Origin: JAIVGV01 sp031425275
GTDB lineage: Bacteria > Acidobacteriota > Blastocatellia > Pyrinomonadales > Pyrinomonadaceae
Direction: 5' to 3'
Length of the DNA: 64,000 nucleotides
Assembly (NCBI GenBank): GCA_031425275.1
Contig: JANPJA010000084.1
Coordinates: 1-64,000 of the forward strand
The position numbers were made by a program, and so were the translations under genes. Position 1 is the stretch's first letter. Every line of letters starts with the position of its first letter. Below are positions 26,580 to 37,144 of this stretch, piece after piece. The notes below the pieces were generated by a model. It had not been told where the DNA came from. It saw only the letters and a program-made list of their open reading frames with translations, and did no database searches.

Positions 26580-27287
26580 ATGATCAAACTTCGTAACGTC
26601 GAAAAGTTTTTCCCACAAGGCGTGGCTCGCTCCTACGTGCTGCGGCAGATCGATCTGGACGTGCGCGAGGGCGAGTTCGTCTCGATCATGGGGCCTTCGG
26701 GCGCGGGCAAGTCAACGCTCTTGTCCATCCTCGGCATGTTCGACACTAGCTGGACGGGCGAGTATTGGCTCGACTCCCGGCCCGTCCATCAACTCGACCG
26801 CAAGAAGCGCGGCGAGCTGAACCGAGAATACATCGGCTTCGTCTTCCAGAGCTACCACCTGCTCGATCACATGAGCGTTTACGAAAACCTCGACCTCCCG
26901 CTCTCATACAAGGACGTGAAGAAGTCTGACCGGCAGTCGATGGTGGCCGACGTGTTGGATCGTTTCCATATCGTGGGGAAGAAAGATTTGTTCCCGAACC
27001 AGCTCTCCGGCGGCCAGCAACAACTCGTCGCCGTCGCGCGGGCCGTCATCGCGCGCCCGAAACTAATTCTGGCCGACGAGCCGACGGGCAACCTCCACTC
27101 GGCGCAGGGTCGCGAGATCATGGAGGTGTTCAAGCGGCTCAACGATGAGGGAACGACCATCATTCAGGTCACGCACTCGGAGACGAACGCCGGGTACGGC
27201 AACCGCGTCATCGAACTGGCCGACGGGTGGCTCGTCAAAAAGGAAGCGGGCCGGGGGCGGGGGGATGAAGTCGCGGGCGCGGCTTGA
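26580..27287 (+). CDS. ABC transporter ATPase (MacB/LolD type), first copy
   Basis: A 235-residue cytosolic ATPase of the LolD/MacB family: Walker A GPSGAGKS, Q-loop FVFQSYHLLDH, signature LSGGQQQLVAVARA, Walker B LILADEPTG, H-loop VTHSE. Two departures from the norm: the signature has Leu where Arg is usual (QQQLVA), and the D-loop reads GNLHS instead of GNLDS. This suggests altered coupling of the two ATP sites or a heterodimer partner. The ATG at 26580 gives the usual family start MIKLRNV; a TTG at 26550 would add ten residues. Neither has a strong ribosome site. It opens the operon ATPase / adaptor / ATPase / five permeases. Confidence 0.9.
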   Translation: MIKLRNVEKFFPQGVARSYVLRQIDLDVREGEFVSIMGPSGAGKSTLLSILGMFDTSWTGEYWLDSRPVHQLDRKKRGELNREYIGFVFQSYHLLDHMSVYENLDLPLSYKDVKKSDRQSMVADVLDRFHIVGKKDLFPNQLSGGQQQLVAVARAVIARPKLILADEPTGNLHSAQGREIMEVFKRLNDEGTTIIQVTHSETNAGYGNRVIELADGWLVKKEAGRGRGDEVAGAA

Positions 27288-27367
27288 ATGACGCCGCCAC
27301 TCACGGCCGCTATCGTCGCCGCCCGAGTCTTCAGTGACCGACAGTTTGTATTTTCGACAACTCGATT

Positions 27368-28741
27368 ATGCCGGTTGAAGAAATAAAGAAGTATCGGAAG
27401 ATGCCGGAAAAGACTGAGAACGAGGCGGGCACGCCGGCCGAGGGGCCGGTGGCCGCCGGCTCGAAATTTACCGCCCCGAGCGGGATGGACGTGCCGCGCG
27501 GACGCAAGGCGGGGCGCAAGAAACAGGTGCGGCTCATTGCTTACGCGGTCTTGGGTTTGGCTGCCGTCGCCGGGATCACTTACGGGCTGTCGCGCATCAA
27601 GCCGGCCGCGCCCTCGGTCGAGGCCGGGACAATTTTGAAGGGCACGGTCGCGCGCGGGCGGATGCTCCGGCAGGTGCGCGGCCCCGGCACGCTCGTGCCG
27701 AAGGACGTGCGCGTCGTCGCCGCCGCCACCGAAGGCCGGGTCGAGCGCATTTACGTCCAGCCCGGCACGGAGGTGTCGGCGGGCACGGTGCTGCTCGAAC
27801 TGAGCAACCCGGAGCTACAGCAATCGACCGTTGACATCGAGTACCAGATGCGCGCGGCCGAGGCCGAGTACAACAACATCAAGGCGCGGTTGGAGAGCGA
27901 GCGGTTGAGCCAGCAGGCGGTGGCGGCCGGGGTGCGGGCCGAGTATCAGCAGGCGAAGTTGCAGTCGGACACCGACGAGCAGTTAGCCAAAGAAGGTCTC
28001 GTCCCCGCGCTTAATCTGAAGCTGTCGCGCGTGCGGGCCGAGGAATTGCAGAACCGTTACGCCATCGAGCAGAAGCGGCTCGACGGGACGCAGAACACCG
28101 CCAAGGCACAGCTCGCCTCGCAGACCGCGCGCATCGCGCAGTTGGGCGCGCAACTGGGGTTGCGGCGCACGCAGGTCGGCACGCTGCGCGTGCTGGCGGG
28201 GACGAGCGGCGTCTTACAACAGATGCAGGTCGAGGTCGGGCAGCAGGTGACGCCGGGGACAAACCTTGCGCGCGTCGTTGAGCCGCAGAACTTGAAAGCC
28301 GAGCTGCGCATCGCCGAGACACAGGCCAACGGCATCCTGTTGGGACAGAAGGCCGAGATCGACACCCGCAACGGCATCATCCCCGGCCACGTCTCGCGCA
28401 TCGATCCGGCGGCGCAAAACGGCACTGTCACCGTGGACGTGGCGCTCGACGCCGCGCTCCCGCAAGGCGCGCGGCCCGATCTGTCGGTGGACGGCACAAT
28501 CGAGCTGGAACGACTCGACAACATCCTCTACGTCAACCGACCAGCGACGGGGCAGCCGAACTCGACCGTTAAACTTTTCAAACTCGAACCCGACGCTCAG
28601 GCGGCCGTGCTGGTGAAAGTGCGCCTCGGCCGCAGCTCCGTCCAGACCATCGAAATCCTTGAGGGCTTGCGCGAGGGTGACACGATCATTCTCTCCGACA
28701 CCTCTCAGTGGGACAACTTTGATCGAATCAGGTTGAACTGA
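27368..28741 (+). CDS. MacA/HlyD-type periplasmic adaptor (membrane fusion protein)
   Basis: A 457-residue membrane fusion protein. A hydrophilic ~50-residue cytosolic head is followed by one membrane helix (about 54-72). A lipoyl-like half (RGRMLRQVRGPGTLVPKDVRVVAA) comes next, then a long coiled-coil hairpin rich in Glu, Gln and Arg (about 150-270), the returning lipoyl half (GTSGVLQQMQVEVGQQVTPG) and a beta-barrel/MP domain. There is no lipoprotein or Sec signal, so it is anchored by its own helix. In MacAB systems such proteins join the permease to an outer-membrane TolC channel; no TolC-like gene is in the window. It lies between two ABC ATPases. Confidence 0.92.
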   Translation: MPVEEIKKYRKMPEKTENEAGTPAEGPVAAGSKFTAPSGMDVPRGRKAGRKKQVRLIAYAVLGLAAVAGITYGLSRIKPAAPSVEAGTILKGTVARGRMLRQVRGPGTLVPKDVRVVAAATEGRVERIYVQPGTEVSAGTVLLELSNPELQQSTVDIEYQMRAAEAEYNNIKARLESERLSQQAVAAGVRAEYQQAKLQSDTDEQLAKEGLVPALNLKLSRVRAEELQNRYAIEQKRLDGTQNTAKAQLASQTARIAQLGAQLGLRRTQVGTLRVLAGTSGVLQQMQVEVGQQVTPGTNLARVVEPQNLKAELRIAETQANGILLGQKAEIDTRNGIIPGHVSRIDPAAQNGTVTVDVALDAALPQGARPDLSVDGTIELERLDNILYVNRPATGQPNSTVKLFKLEPDAQAAVLVKVRLGRSSVQTIEILEGLREGDTIILSDTSQWDNFDRIRLN

Positions 28742-28744
28742 AAA

Positions 28745-28837
28745 AGCTGTTTGCTATTGGCTGTGAGCAGTCAGCCGGAAAAAACGAAGACCCCTGTTTG
28801 GCTAATAGCTAACAGCTAACAGCTAATAGCTAACAGC
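28745..28837. repeat. Heptameric tandem repeat with inverted partner
   Basis: Five tandem copies of TAA(T/C)AGC at 28803-28837. An imperfect inverted partner (AGCTGTTTGCTATTGGCT, 28745-28762) begins five bases after the adaptor stop. The repeat ends just before the second ATPase start and could fold into a hairpin between the two genes. Confidence 0.7.
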
Positions 28838-28849
28838 TATGGAGAACCA

Positions 28850-29602
<753 letters not shown>

Positions 29603-32032
29603 ATGACGACTCTGATCCATGACGTTCGCTACGCGCTCCGAATGCTGTGGAAGCAGCCGGGCTTCACGGCCGTGGCGTTGCTCGCCGTCGCACTCGGGGT
29701 TGGCGCGAACACGACGATCTTCAGCGCGGTGGACGCGCTGCTGCTCCGGCCCTTCTCGTTCACCGAACCCGAGCGCGTCTTCTTCGTCTGGGAGCAGAAC
29801 CAGCAGAGCGGCTCCGTCCGCGGCTCCGTCGCGCCCGCCAACTTCTTCGACATGCGCGCGCAGGTGCGCACCATCGAAAACCTCTCGGCCTACAACAGCG
29901 CGTCCTTCAACCTGAGCGAAGGCGATTTGCCCGAACGGCTTGAAGGCTCGCTTGTGTCGGCCTCGCTCTTTAAGGTGGTCGAAGCGCGGCCCGCGCTCGG
30001 GCGTCTGTTCACACATGAAGATGAAGAGTGGGGGAAGGACAAGATCGTGGTGCTGAGCCACGGCCTGTGGCAACGCCGCTTCGGTTCCGACGCGAGGATC
30101 GTGGGGCGGCAACTTAAACTCAACGGCCGGGACTACGAAGTTGTCGGTGTGATGCCCCCGGAGTTCAGCTTCCCGCCCAACGGCGGCGAACTCTGGACGC
30201 CGCTGTCGTTCAGCGCCGAGGACGCCAAAGTCCGCGGCAACCATTACCTGCGCGTCATGGGGCGGCTCGCGCCCGGCGTCTCGACCGAACAGGCGGGGGC
30301 CGAACTGGCGGGCATCGCGCGGCAACTCGAACAGCAATACCCGGACACTAATGCGGGGCGCAAATTGGGACTCGAAGCCATCATCGCCAACTTCACGCGC
30401 GGGCCGCGCCCCGGCCTGACCGTGCTGCTCGGCGCGGTCGGTTTCGTGCTGCTGCTCGCGTGCGCGAACGTCGCGAACCTCATTCTGGTGCGAGCCGCCG
30501 CGCGGCAGAAGGAGATCGCGATCCGCATGGCGATGGGCGCGAGCCGCGCGCGTCTCGTCAGGCAACTGTTGACCGAGAGCGTCGTGCTCTCGCTCGGCGG
30601 CGGCGCGCTCGGCGTCCTGCTCGCCGTGTGGGGCGTGGCACTCACATCAGCCGGCATCCCGCAGAGTCTCGCGAAGTATCTGCCGGGCTGGGAGAATCTG
30701 GGGATCAACCCGCGCGCGCTCCTCTTCACCCTCGCCGTCTCGCTCTTGACGGGCCTCGTCTTCGGCCTCGCGCCCGCGCTGCAAGCGACGCGGACGAATT
30801 TCAATGAAGCTCTGAAAGACGGCGGGCGCAGTTCGGCCACGCACACACACAACCGGCTCCGCAGTCTGCTCGTCGTCTCCGAGATCACGCTCTCGCTCAT
30901 CCTGCTGATCGGCGCGGGTCTGATGATCCGCAGCTTCATCCAACTCCTGAAAGTCGATCCCGGCTTCGACCCCTCGAACGTGGTCGTGATGAATCTCTCT
31001 CTCGGCGGCGACAAGTACAAGGAGATGGGGCCGCGCGTTATGTTCTATCAGGAGCTGATGCGGAGGATCGCGGGGCTGCCCGGGGTCGTGCGGGCCGGGG
31101 CCGTCAACCAACTCCCGTTGGGCCGCAGCAACTCCAGCTCGGCTTTCACAATAGAAGGTCGCCCGCCGCTGCCGAAGGGGCAGGAGACTGACGCCGACTG
31201 GCGGCCCGTCACCCCCGGCTATCTCGAAGCGATGAACATCCCGCTGCGCCGCGGCCGATACCTCTCCGTACGCGACGACCGGACGGACGCCCCGCGCGTC
31301 GTCCTCATTAACGAGTTGATGGCCGAGCGTTACTTCCCCGGCGAAGACCCGCTCGGCCGGCGGCTCGGCTTCGGCGACGCGCAACAGGACGGCTACTGGG
31401 AGATCGTCGGGATCGTCGGCGACATCAAGCACTCAAGTTTGGACGACCCGGCGTATGCGGAGGCCTACGTCGCGCACGCCAAGTCGCCGTGGCGCGGGAT
31501 GGCGGTGGTCGTGCGGACGACGAACGATCCCGTCCAGATCGTCTCGGCGGTGCAGAACGAGTTGCTCGCCATCGACCGTGATCAACCCGCGTTTGACGTG
31601 CGGACGATGGAGAGGGTCGTCAGCGAGTCGCTCGCGCCGCAGCGCGTGACGATGGTGATGATGGCCATTTTCGCGGTGATCGCCCTACTCCTGGCGGCCA
31701 TCGGCGTCTATGCCGTGATGAGCTATGCCGTCACGCAGCGCACCCACGAGATCGGCGTGCGGCTCGCGCTCGGCGCGCAACCCGGCGACATCCTGCGCAT
31801 GATCGTGCGGCAGGGGATGGTGCTGGCCGGCACGGGGCTGGCCCTCGGCCTCGTCGCGTCCTACTTCCTGACACAGGGCATGTCGAAAGTTCTCTACGGC
31901 GTGAGCGCAAGCGATCCCGTGACGTTCCTCGGGATTTCCGCCCTCCTCGCCGTCGTCGCCTTCGCCGCCAACTTCATCCCGGCGCGGCGCGCGACGAAGG
32001 TCGATCCGATAATCGCGCTGCGGTACGAGTAG
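29603..32032 (+). CDS. ADOP-type FtsX/MacB permease 1
   Basis: An 809-residue inner-membrane permease made of two FtsX/MacB halves, each with a large periplasmic domain. Hydrophobic segments lie near residues 20-46, 274-300, 328-348, 372-395, 422-448, 683-709, 738-757 and 775-797, giving eight helices. Family phrases seen: DVRYALRMLWKQPGFT at the start, LACANVANLILVRAA, FGLAPALQATR, GVYAVMSYAVTQRTHEIGVRLALG, and the C-terminal ALRYE. The fold is that of mechanotransmission or efflux permeases without an ATPase domain. It starts directly at the stop of the second ATPase, so it is the best candidate for the cognate pair. Substrate unknown. Confidence 0.93.
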   Translation: MTTLIHDVRYALRMLWKQPGFTAVALLAVALGVGANTTIFSAVDALLLRPFSFTEPERVFFVWEQNQQSGSVRGSVAPANFFDMRAQVRTIENLSAYNSASFNLSEGDLPERLEGSLVSASLFKVVEARPALGRLFTHEDEEWGKDKIVVLSHGLWQRRFGSDARIVGRQLKLNGRDYEVVGVMPPEFSFPPNGGELWTPLSFSAEDAKVRGNHYLRVMGRLAPGVSTEQAGAELAGIARQLEQQYPDTNAGRKLGLEAIIANFTRGPRPGLTVLLGAVGFVLLLACANVANLILVRAAARQKEIAIRMAMGASRARLVRQLLTESVVLSLGGGALGVLLAVWGVALTSAGIPQSLAKYLPGWENLGINPRALLFTLAVSLLTGLVFGLAPALQATRTNFNEALKDGGRSSATHTHNRLRSLLVVSEITLSLILLIGAGLMIRSFIQLLKVDPGFDPSNVVVMNLSLGGDKYKEMGPRVMFYQELMRRIAGLPGVVRAGAVNQLPLGRSNSSSAFTIEGRPPLPKGQETDADWRPVTPGYLEAMNIPLRRGRYLSVRDDRTDAPRVVLINELMAERYFPGEDPLGRRLGFGDAQQDGYWEIVGIVGDIKHSSLDDPAYAEAYVAHAKSPWRGMAVVVRTTNDPVQIVSAVQNELLAIDRDQPAFDVRTMERVVSESLAPQRVTMVMMAIFAVIALLLAAIGVYAVMSYAVTQRTHEIGVRLALGAQPGDILRMIVRQGMVLAGTGLALGLVASYFLTQGMSKVLYGVSASDPVTFLGISALLAVVAFAANFIPARRATKVDPIIALRYE

Positions 32033-32169
32033 GGGCGAAAAAAAATCGACGGTGTTATGTTCGTCGGTCAGAAAAAATTCGGGGCCGCGCTTTGAAGATC
32101 GTATAGCCCACCTCTTGAAACGCGCGGCCGGTTGGTTGATTCGTTCCTTTCAAACACAGGAGGTTCGAG

Positions 32170-34635
32170 GTGGGTAACCTGTTTCAAGACGTGCGTTATG
32201 GCGCGCGGATGCTCGTCAAGAGTCCGGGCTTCGCGGCCGTCACCATTCTCGCGCTCGCGCTCGGCATCGGCGCGAACTCGGCGATCTTCTCGGTCGTCAA
32301 CGGCGTGCTGCTCCGCCCGCTGCCGTACCCGACGGCCGAGCGGCTCGTCTTCCTCTCCGAGTGGAGTCAGCAGGTGCCGAACATGTCTGTCTCCTACCCG
32401 AACTTCGAGGACTGGCGCGCGCAGACCCGCACGATGGAGATCATGGCCGCCTTCCGCTCGAACAGCTTCACGCTGACGGGGGCGAATGAGCCGGAGCGAC
32501 TGTCGGCGCGCGAAGTCTCCTACAACTTCTTCCCCGCGCTCGGCGTCACGCCGTCCGACGGCCGCAGCTTTCTCGCCGAAGAAGACAAGCCCGGCGCGCA
32601 ACGCACGGTCGTCATCAGCCACGGCCTCTGGCAGCGACGCTTCGGCGGCAACGCTTCGGCCGTCGGGCAACAGCTCTTGATGAACGACGAGAGTTATACG
32701 GTCGTCGGCATCCTGCCGCAGGGGTTCGAGTGGCAGGCCCCCGTTGACGTGTTTGTTCCCATCGGCCTGCGCGCGGATCGCATGAATCAGCGCGGCAACC
32801 ACCCCGGCATCTACGTCGTGGGACTGCTCAAACCGGGCGCGACGGTCGAGGCGGCGCGCGCCGACATGGACGACATCCTGAGCCGACTCCGCCAGCAGTA
32901 CCCGCAGGAGGTGGGCAAGAACAACTACACAATCCAGACGCTCCAGAACCGCGCGACCGACGGGCTCCGAAACGCCTTGTGGGTGTTGATGGCGGCGGTG
33001 GGCTTCGTCCTGCTGATCGCGTGCGCCAACGTCGCCAACCTGTTGCTCGCGCGCTCCGCCTCGCGCTCGAAAGAGATGGCGATCCGCGCGGCGATGGGCG
33101 CGGGGCGCGTCCGCATCATCCGGCAGCTTTTAACCGAGAGCACGATGCTGTCGGTCGCGGGCGGCGCGCTCGGCCTGTTGCTCGCGATGTGGGGACTGGA
33201 CGCCCTGCTCGCCGCGCTGCCCGAAGGCGTCCCGCAACTGCTGCTCACCAACATCCGCCTCGACACGCGCGTCGTCGCCTTCACGCTCGGCATCTCGGTC
33301 GTGACGGGTTTGCTGTTCGGGCTCGCGCCCGCGATTCAGGTTTCAAAGACCGACTTGAACGAGTCGCTCAAAGAGGGGGGGCGTTCCGGCGCGGGGGGCA
33401 CGCGCCAGTACGTGCGAAATTTTCTGGTCGTGACCGAGGTGGCCGTGTCGCTGCTGCTGCTCGTCGGTGCGGGACTGTTGATTAAAAGTTTCGTGAATTT
33501 GAAAGACTCTGACATCGGCTTTAACCCGGAGCGGGTGTTGACGGCCAGCGTCTCGCTGCCCGAAAAGAGGTACGCCGAGAACGCGAAGATTGAGAATTTC
33601 TACGGCTCGCTCGTGCGGCGCGTTCAGTCGATCCCCGGCGTCGAGGCGGCGGGGCTGACGGCGGGGCTGCCAATGAACGGCGGCATCGAGTCGGGGATCA
33701 CGGTCGAGGGCAAGGAAGTGCAGGACATCAACGAGACGGTCGTGGCCGTCCAACTCGCCGTCAGCCCCGACTACTTCCGCACCATGGAGATTCGGCTCAT
33801 CGAAGGCCGCCATTTCACCGAACAGGATCGCGAGGGTTCGCCCTACGTCGTCATGATCGACGAGATGCTGGCCCAGAAGTTTTTCCCCGGCGAGTCGCCG
33901 CTGGGGAAGCGACTACACTACGGTGGGGCAGTCAACAACAACGCCCCGTGGATGCAGATCGTCGGCGTCGTCAAGCACGTCAAGCACTACGGGCCGGACG
34001 AGGAGGGCCGGGTCGAGATTTACAGGCCGTACACGCAAATGCCTTTCGCGCCGCAGGCCCCCGGAGGCCACGCGCCGCCGCCGGTGCTGCCGCGCAACAT
34101 GGCGATAGCAGTTAAAACGTCGGGCGACCCGGAGGCTTTGACGCCCGCGCTGCGCGCGGCGGTGCTGGAACAGGATCGCGATCTGCCCATCGCCTTCGTG
34201 AGCACGATGGATCGAATCGTCGCGCAGTCCATCGGGCCGCAGAAATTCGCCACGTGGCTGCTCGGCGTCTTCGCCGCGACCGCACTGTTGCTCGCCGCGC
34301 TCGGCATCTACGGCGTGATGGCCTACTCCGTGACGCAGCGCACGCACGAGATCGGCGTCCGCATGGCACTCGGGGCCGACCGCCGCGACGTGCTCAAGCT
34401 GATCGTCGGGCAGGGCATGAAGTTGACGCTCGTCGGGGTCGTCATCGGACTGATCGGGGCGTTCGTCGTGATGCGCTACGGGGTGAAGAGCTTGCTCTAC
34501 GGCGTGACGGCGTCCGACCCGTTGACCTACGGCGGCGTCGCCTTATTGCTCGCGGGCGTCGCGCTTTTATCCTGCCTGATCCCCGCGCGCAAGGCCACGA
34601 AGGTCGATCCGATGGTCGCGCTCAGGTACGAATGA
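32170..34635 (+). CDS. ADOP-type FtsX/MacB permease 2
   Basis: An 821-residue paralogue of the preceding permease, starting at GTG 32170 with a strong AGGAGGTTCGAG ribosome site. It opens with NLFQDVRYGARMLVKSPGF and ends MVALRYE. The second periplasmic domain is slightly longer than in the others, with a Pro/Gly/His-rich insertion near residue 635 (PQAPGGHAPPPVLP). A 137-base gap separates it from permease 1, long enough for its own promoter, but I see no clear one. The periplasmic parts differ most among the five copies, which fits different substrates or partner proteins. Confidence 0.92.
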   Translation: MGNLFQDVRYGARMLVKSPGFAAVTILALALGIGANSAIFSVVNGVLLRPLPYPTAERLVFLSEWSQQVPNMSVSYPNFEDWRAQTRTMEIMAAFRSNSFTLTGANEPERLSAREVSYNFFPALGVTPSDGRSFLAEEDKPGAQRTVVISHGLWQRRFGGNASAVGQQLLMNDESYTVVGILPQGFEWQAPVDVFVPIGLRADRMNQRGNHPGIYVVGLLKPGATVEAARADMDDILSRLRQQYPQEVGKNNYTIQTLQNRATDGLRNALWVLMAAVGFVLLIACANVANLLLARSASRSKEMAIRAAMGAGRVRIIRQLLTESTMLSVAGGALGLLLAMWGLDALLAALPEGVPQLLLTNIRLDTRVVAFTLGISVVTGLLFGLAPAIQVSKTDLNESLKEGGRSGAGGTRQYVRNFLVVTEVAVSLLLLVGAGLLIKSFVNLKDSDIGFNPERVLTASVSLPEKRYAENAKIENFYGSLVRRVQSIPGVEAAGLTAGLPMNGGIESGITVEGKEVQDINETVVAVQLAVSPDYFRTMEIRLIEGRHFTEQDREGSPYVVMIDEMLAQKFFPGESPLGKRLHYGGAVNNNAPWMQIVGVVKHVKHYGPDEEGRVEIYRPYTQMPFAPQAPGGHAPPPVLPRNMAIAVKTSGDPEALTPALRAAVLEQDRDLPIAFVSTMDRIVAQSIGPQKFATWLLGVFAATALLLAALGIYGVMAYSVTQRTHEIGVRMALGADRRDVLKLIVGQGMKLTLVGVVIGLIGAFVVMRYGVKSLLYGVTASDPLTYGGVALLLAGVALLSCLIPARKATKVDPMVALRYE

Positions 34636-34765
34636 CCGTCACAAGTGAACCGTGACGGGTGGCAGGGAAGACAATCCTGATCTGCTTGTCACCTGTCATG
34701 GTTGACCTGTCACGCGGAGGCAAACAATGAGGACGCTGCTGCAAGACGTGCGTTATGGGCTGCGG
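34627..34765. repeat. Duplicated intergenic segment, copy 1 (palindromic heptamer repeats)
   Basis: The 91-base spacer before permease 3, with the flanking codons, is nearly the same as 37136-37275 before permease 4. It contains heptamers (GTCACAA, GTGAACC, GTGACGG) at 34638-34658 and an inverted arm at 34685-34714, then GCGGAGG as ribosome site. The likeness extends into the first ~38 coding bases. Confidence 0.75.
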
Positions 34766-37144
34766 GTGTTGGCGCAAAACCCGGGGTTCACGGCTGTGGC
34801 CGTCGCGGCGCTGGCGCTGGGCATCGGGGCGAACACGGCGATCTTTTCCGTCGTCAACGCGATTCTGCTCCGGCCGCTCGCGTATAGCGAGCCGGCGCGG
34901 ATCGTGGGGCTGTGGGAGAGCGCGGACGGCGCGCCGCGAAACGAAGTCGCGGCGGCCAACTTCGCCGACTGGCGCGCGGCCAAAGGGGAAACGTTCGAGG
35001 AGATGGCCGCGCTCTCTTTCTGGAACGTGAACCTGACGGGGGTCGAAACGCCGGAGCGGCTGCAAGGCTTCCTGATGAACGCCGGTATGTTTCGCGTCCT
35101 CGGCGTCCAGCCCGCGCTCGGCCGCGCCTTCACCGAAGAGGAAGAACAAACGGGGCGCGAGACGGTCGTCGTTTTAAGCCACGGCCTGTGGCAGCGGCGT
35201 TACGGCGGCGACCCGAACATCCTGAACCAGACTTTGAACCTGAACGGGCGCGTCTATACCGTCGTCGGGGTGATGCCGCCCGACTTCCAGATTCACCGGA
35301 AGGCCGAGCTGTGGGCTCCGCTCGCGTTCGACGCGCGCGCGGCGGCCGACCGCACCAACCACTACCTGATCGTTTTCGGGCGTCTGCGCGAGGGGGTCAC
35401 GGTCGAGAATGCGCAAGCCCACCACTCGGCCGTCGCCGCGCGACTCGCCGCCGCGTACCCGAACGAGAACGCCGGGTGGGGCGGGACGGTCGTCGCGTTG
35501 CACGAGCAGGTGGCGGGGGAGTTTAAGACGCCGCTGCTGGTGCTGCTGGCCGCCGTCGGCTTCGTGCTGCTGATCGCCTGCGCGAACGTGGCGAATTTAT
35601 TGCTCGCGCGAGCGACGGCGCGGCAGCGCGAGATCGCCATCCGCCTCGCGCTCGGGGCGGGGCGGCTGCGACTGGTGCGGCAACTGCTGACGGAGAGCGT
35701 GCTGCTGGGGCTGGCCGGCGGCGCGCTGGGTCTGTTGCTGGCCGTGTGGGGCGTGGAGCTGTTGACCGCCAACATCCCTGAGATCGCTACGTTCTCGGTG
35801 CCGCGCCTCGGTCAGATCGGAATCGACCGCTGGACGCTTGTGTTCACGGTCGGGATATCGCTCGTGACGAGCCTCGTCTTCGGCCTCGCGCCCGCGCTGC
35901 AAGCGACGAAGGCGAACTTAAACGACGGGCTGAAAGAGGGGGCGCGGAGCATCGGCGGGGCGGGCTCGCGTCTGCGCTCGGCGCTCGTCGTCTCGGAGGT
36001 TGCGCTGTCGCTCGTCCTGCTCGTCGGCGCGGGCCTGCTGATGCGGAGTGTCGCCGGACTGCTCAAAGTCGATCCCGGTTTCGATCCCGCGAACGTCATC
36101 ACGATGCGCGCCACGCTGCCGCGCGCCAAGTATCGCGAGCCGCCGCAGATCGCCGCCTTTTACGAAGCGGCGTTCGAGAGGCTCAAGGCCATCCCCGGCG
36201 CGCAGACGGTCGGGGCGACAACGCACTTGCCGCTTGGCGGGAGCAATTCGAGCAACGCATTCCAGATCGAGGGCCGGACCGAACTGCCCAACTCGCAGCA
36301 ACCTGTCGCGCCATATCGCGTCGTCAACGACGACTACTTTCGCGCCCTCTCGATACCCGTCATCGAGGGCCGCGTCTTCACCCCGCAAGACACGATGCAA
36401 GCCCCGCGAGCCGTCGTCATCAGCGAGCGGCTCGCGCGCACACACTTCCCCGGCCAAAGCCCGATCGGCCTGCGCCTGAAGCCGGGCGACCCGGAGGGGC
36501 CGTGGTACACCGTCGTCGGCGTCGTCGGCGACGTGAGGCACTGGGGCCTGAAGACTGAGTCGGCCGCGACCATCTACGTCAACTACCGCACCGACCCGGA
36601 ACGCTCGATGGTGTTGACCCTGCGCGCGGCGGGGGGCGACGCGGCCGCGCTCGCCGACCCGATGCGGCGCGCGGTGTTGGCCGTCGATCCTGATCAGCCG
36701 GTCTTTGACGTGCGCACGGCCGCGCAGGCGCTCGAAGAGTCGGTCTCGATCGAGCGGGTCGTCGCGTCGCTGCTCGCGATCTTCGCGGCCGTCGCCTTGC
36801 TGCTGGCGGGCGTCGGCATCTTCGGCGTGATGAGTTACGCCGTGACGCAGCGCACGCAGGAGATCGGTATCCGCATGGCCCTCGGCGCGCAGCGCGGCGA
36901 CATCCTGCGCCTCGTCGTCGGCCGCGGGCTGGCCCTCGGTCTCGCGGGCGTGGGCCTCGGCCTCGTCGCCGCGCTCGCGCTGACGCGACTCATGGCGGGA
37001 CTGCTCTACGGGGTCAAGCCGAGCGATCCGGTTACTTATGTCGGCGTCTCGCTACTCCTCATCGCCGTCGCGACGCTGGCCTGCTACCTGCCGGCGCGGC
37101 GCGCGACGAAAGTCGATCCGCTGGTCGCACTCAGATACGAATGA
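34727..37144 (+). CDS. ADOP-type FtsX/MacB permease 3
   Basis: An 805-residue member of the same array, MRTLLQDVRYGLRVLAQNPGF at the start and LVALRYE at the end. Its first 13 residues are identical to those of permease 4, and the preceding spacer is a near copy too, so permeases 3 and 4 look like a recent tandem duplication whose bodies have since diverged. The ribosome site GCGGAGGC is about 7 bases before the ATG. Conserved transmembrane phrases LLIACANVANLLLARAT and GIFGVMSYAVTQRTQEIGIRMALG are intact, so nothing suggests loss of function. Confidence 0.92.
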   Translation: MRTLLQDVRYGLRVLAQNPGFTAVAVAALALGIGANTAIFSVVNAILLRPLAYSEPARIVGLWESADGAPRNEVAAANFADWRAAKGETFEEMAALSFWNVNLTGVETPERLQGFLMNAGMFRVLGVQPALGRAFTEEEEQTGRETVVVLSHGLWQRRYGGDPNILNQTLNLNGRVYTVVGVMPPDFQIHRKAELWAPLAFDARAAADRTNHYLIVFGRLREGVTVENAQAHHSAVAARLAAAYPNENAGWGGTVVALHEQVAGEFKTPLLVLLAAVGFVLLIACANVANLLLARATARQREIAIRLALGAGRLRLVRQLLTESVLLGLAGGALGLLLAVWGVELLTANIPEIATFSVPRLGQIGIDRWTLVFTVGISLVTSLVFGLAPALQATKANLNDGLKEGARSIGGAGSRLRSALVVSEVALSLVLLVGAGLLMRSVAGLLKVDPGFDPANVITMRATLPRAKYREPPQIAAFYEAAFERLKAIPGAQTVGATTHLPLGGSNSSNAFQIEGRTELPNSQQPVAPYRVVNDDYFRALSIPVIEGRVFTPQDTMQAPRAVVISERLARTHFPGQSPIGLRLKPGDPEGPWYTVVGVVGDVRHWGLKTESAATIYVNYRTDPERSMVLTLRAAGGDAAALADPMRRAVLAVDPDQPVFDVRTAAQALEESVSIERVVASLLAIFAAVALLLAGVGIFGVMSYAVTQRTQEIGIRMALGAQRGDILRLVVGRGLALGLAGVGLGLVAALALTRLMAGLLYGVKPSDPVTYVGVSLLLIAVATLACYLPARRATKVDPLVALRYE

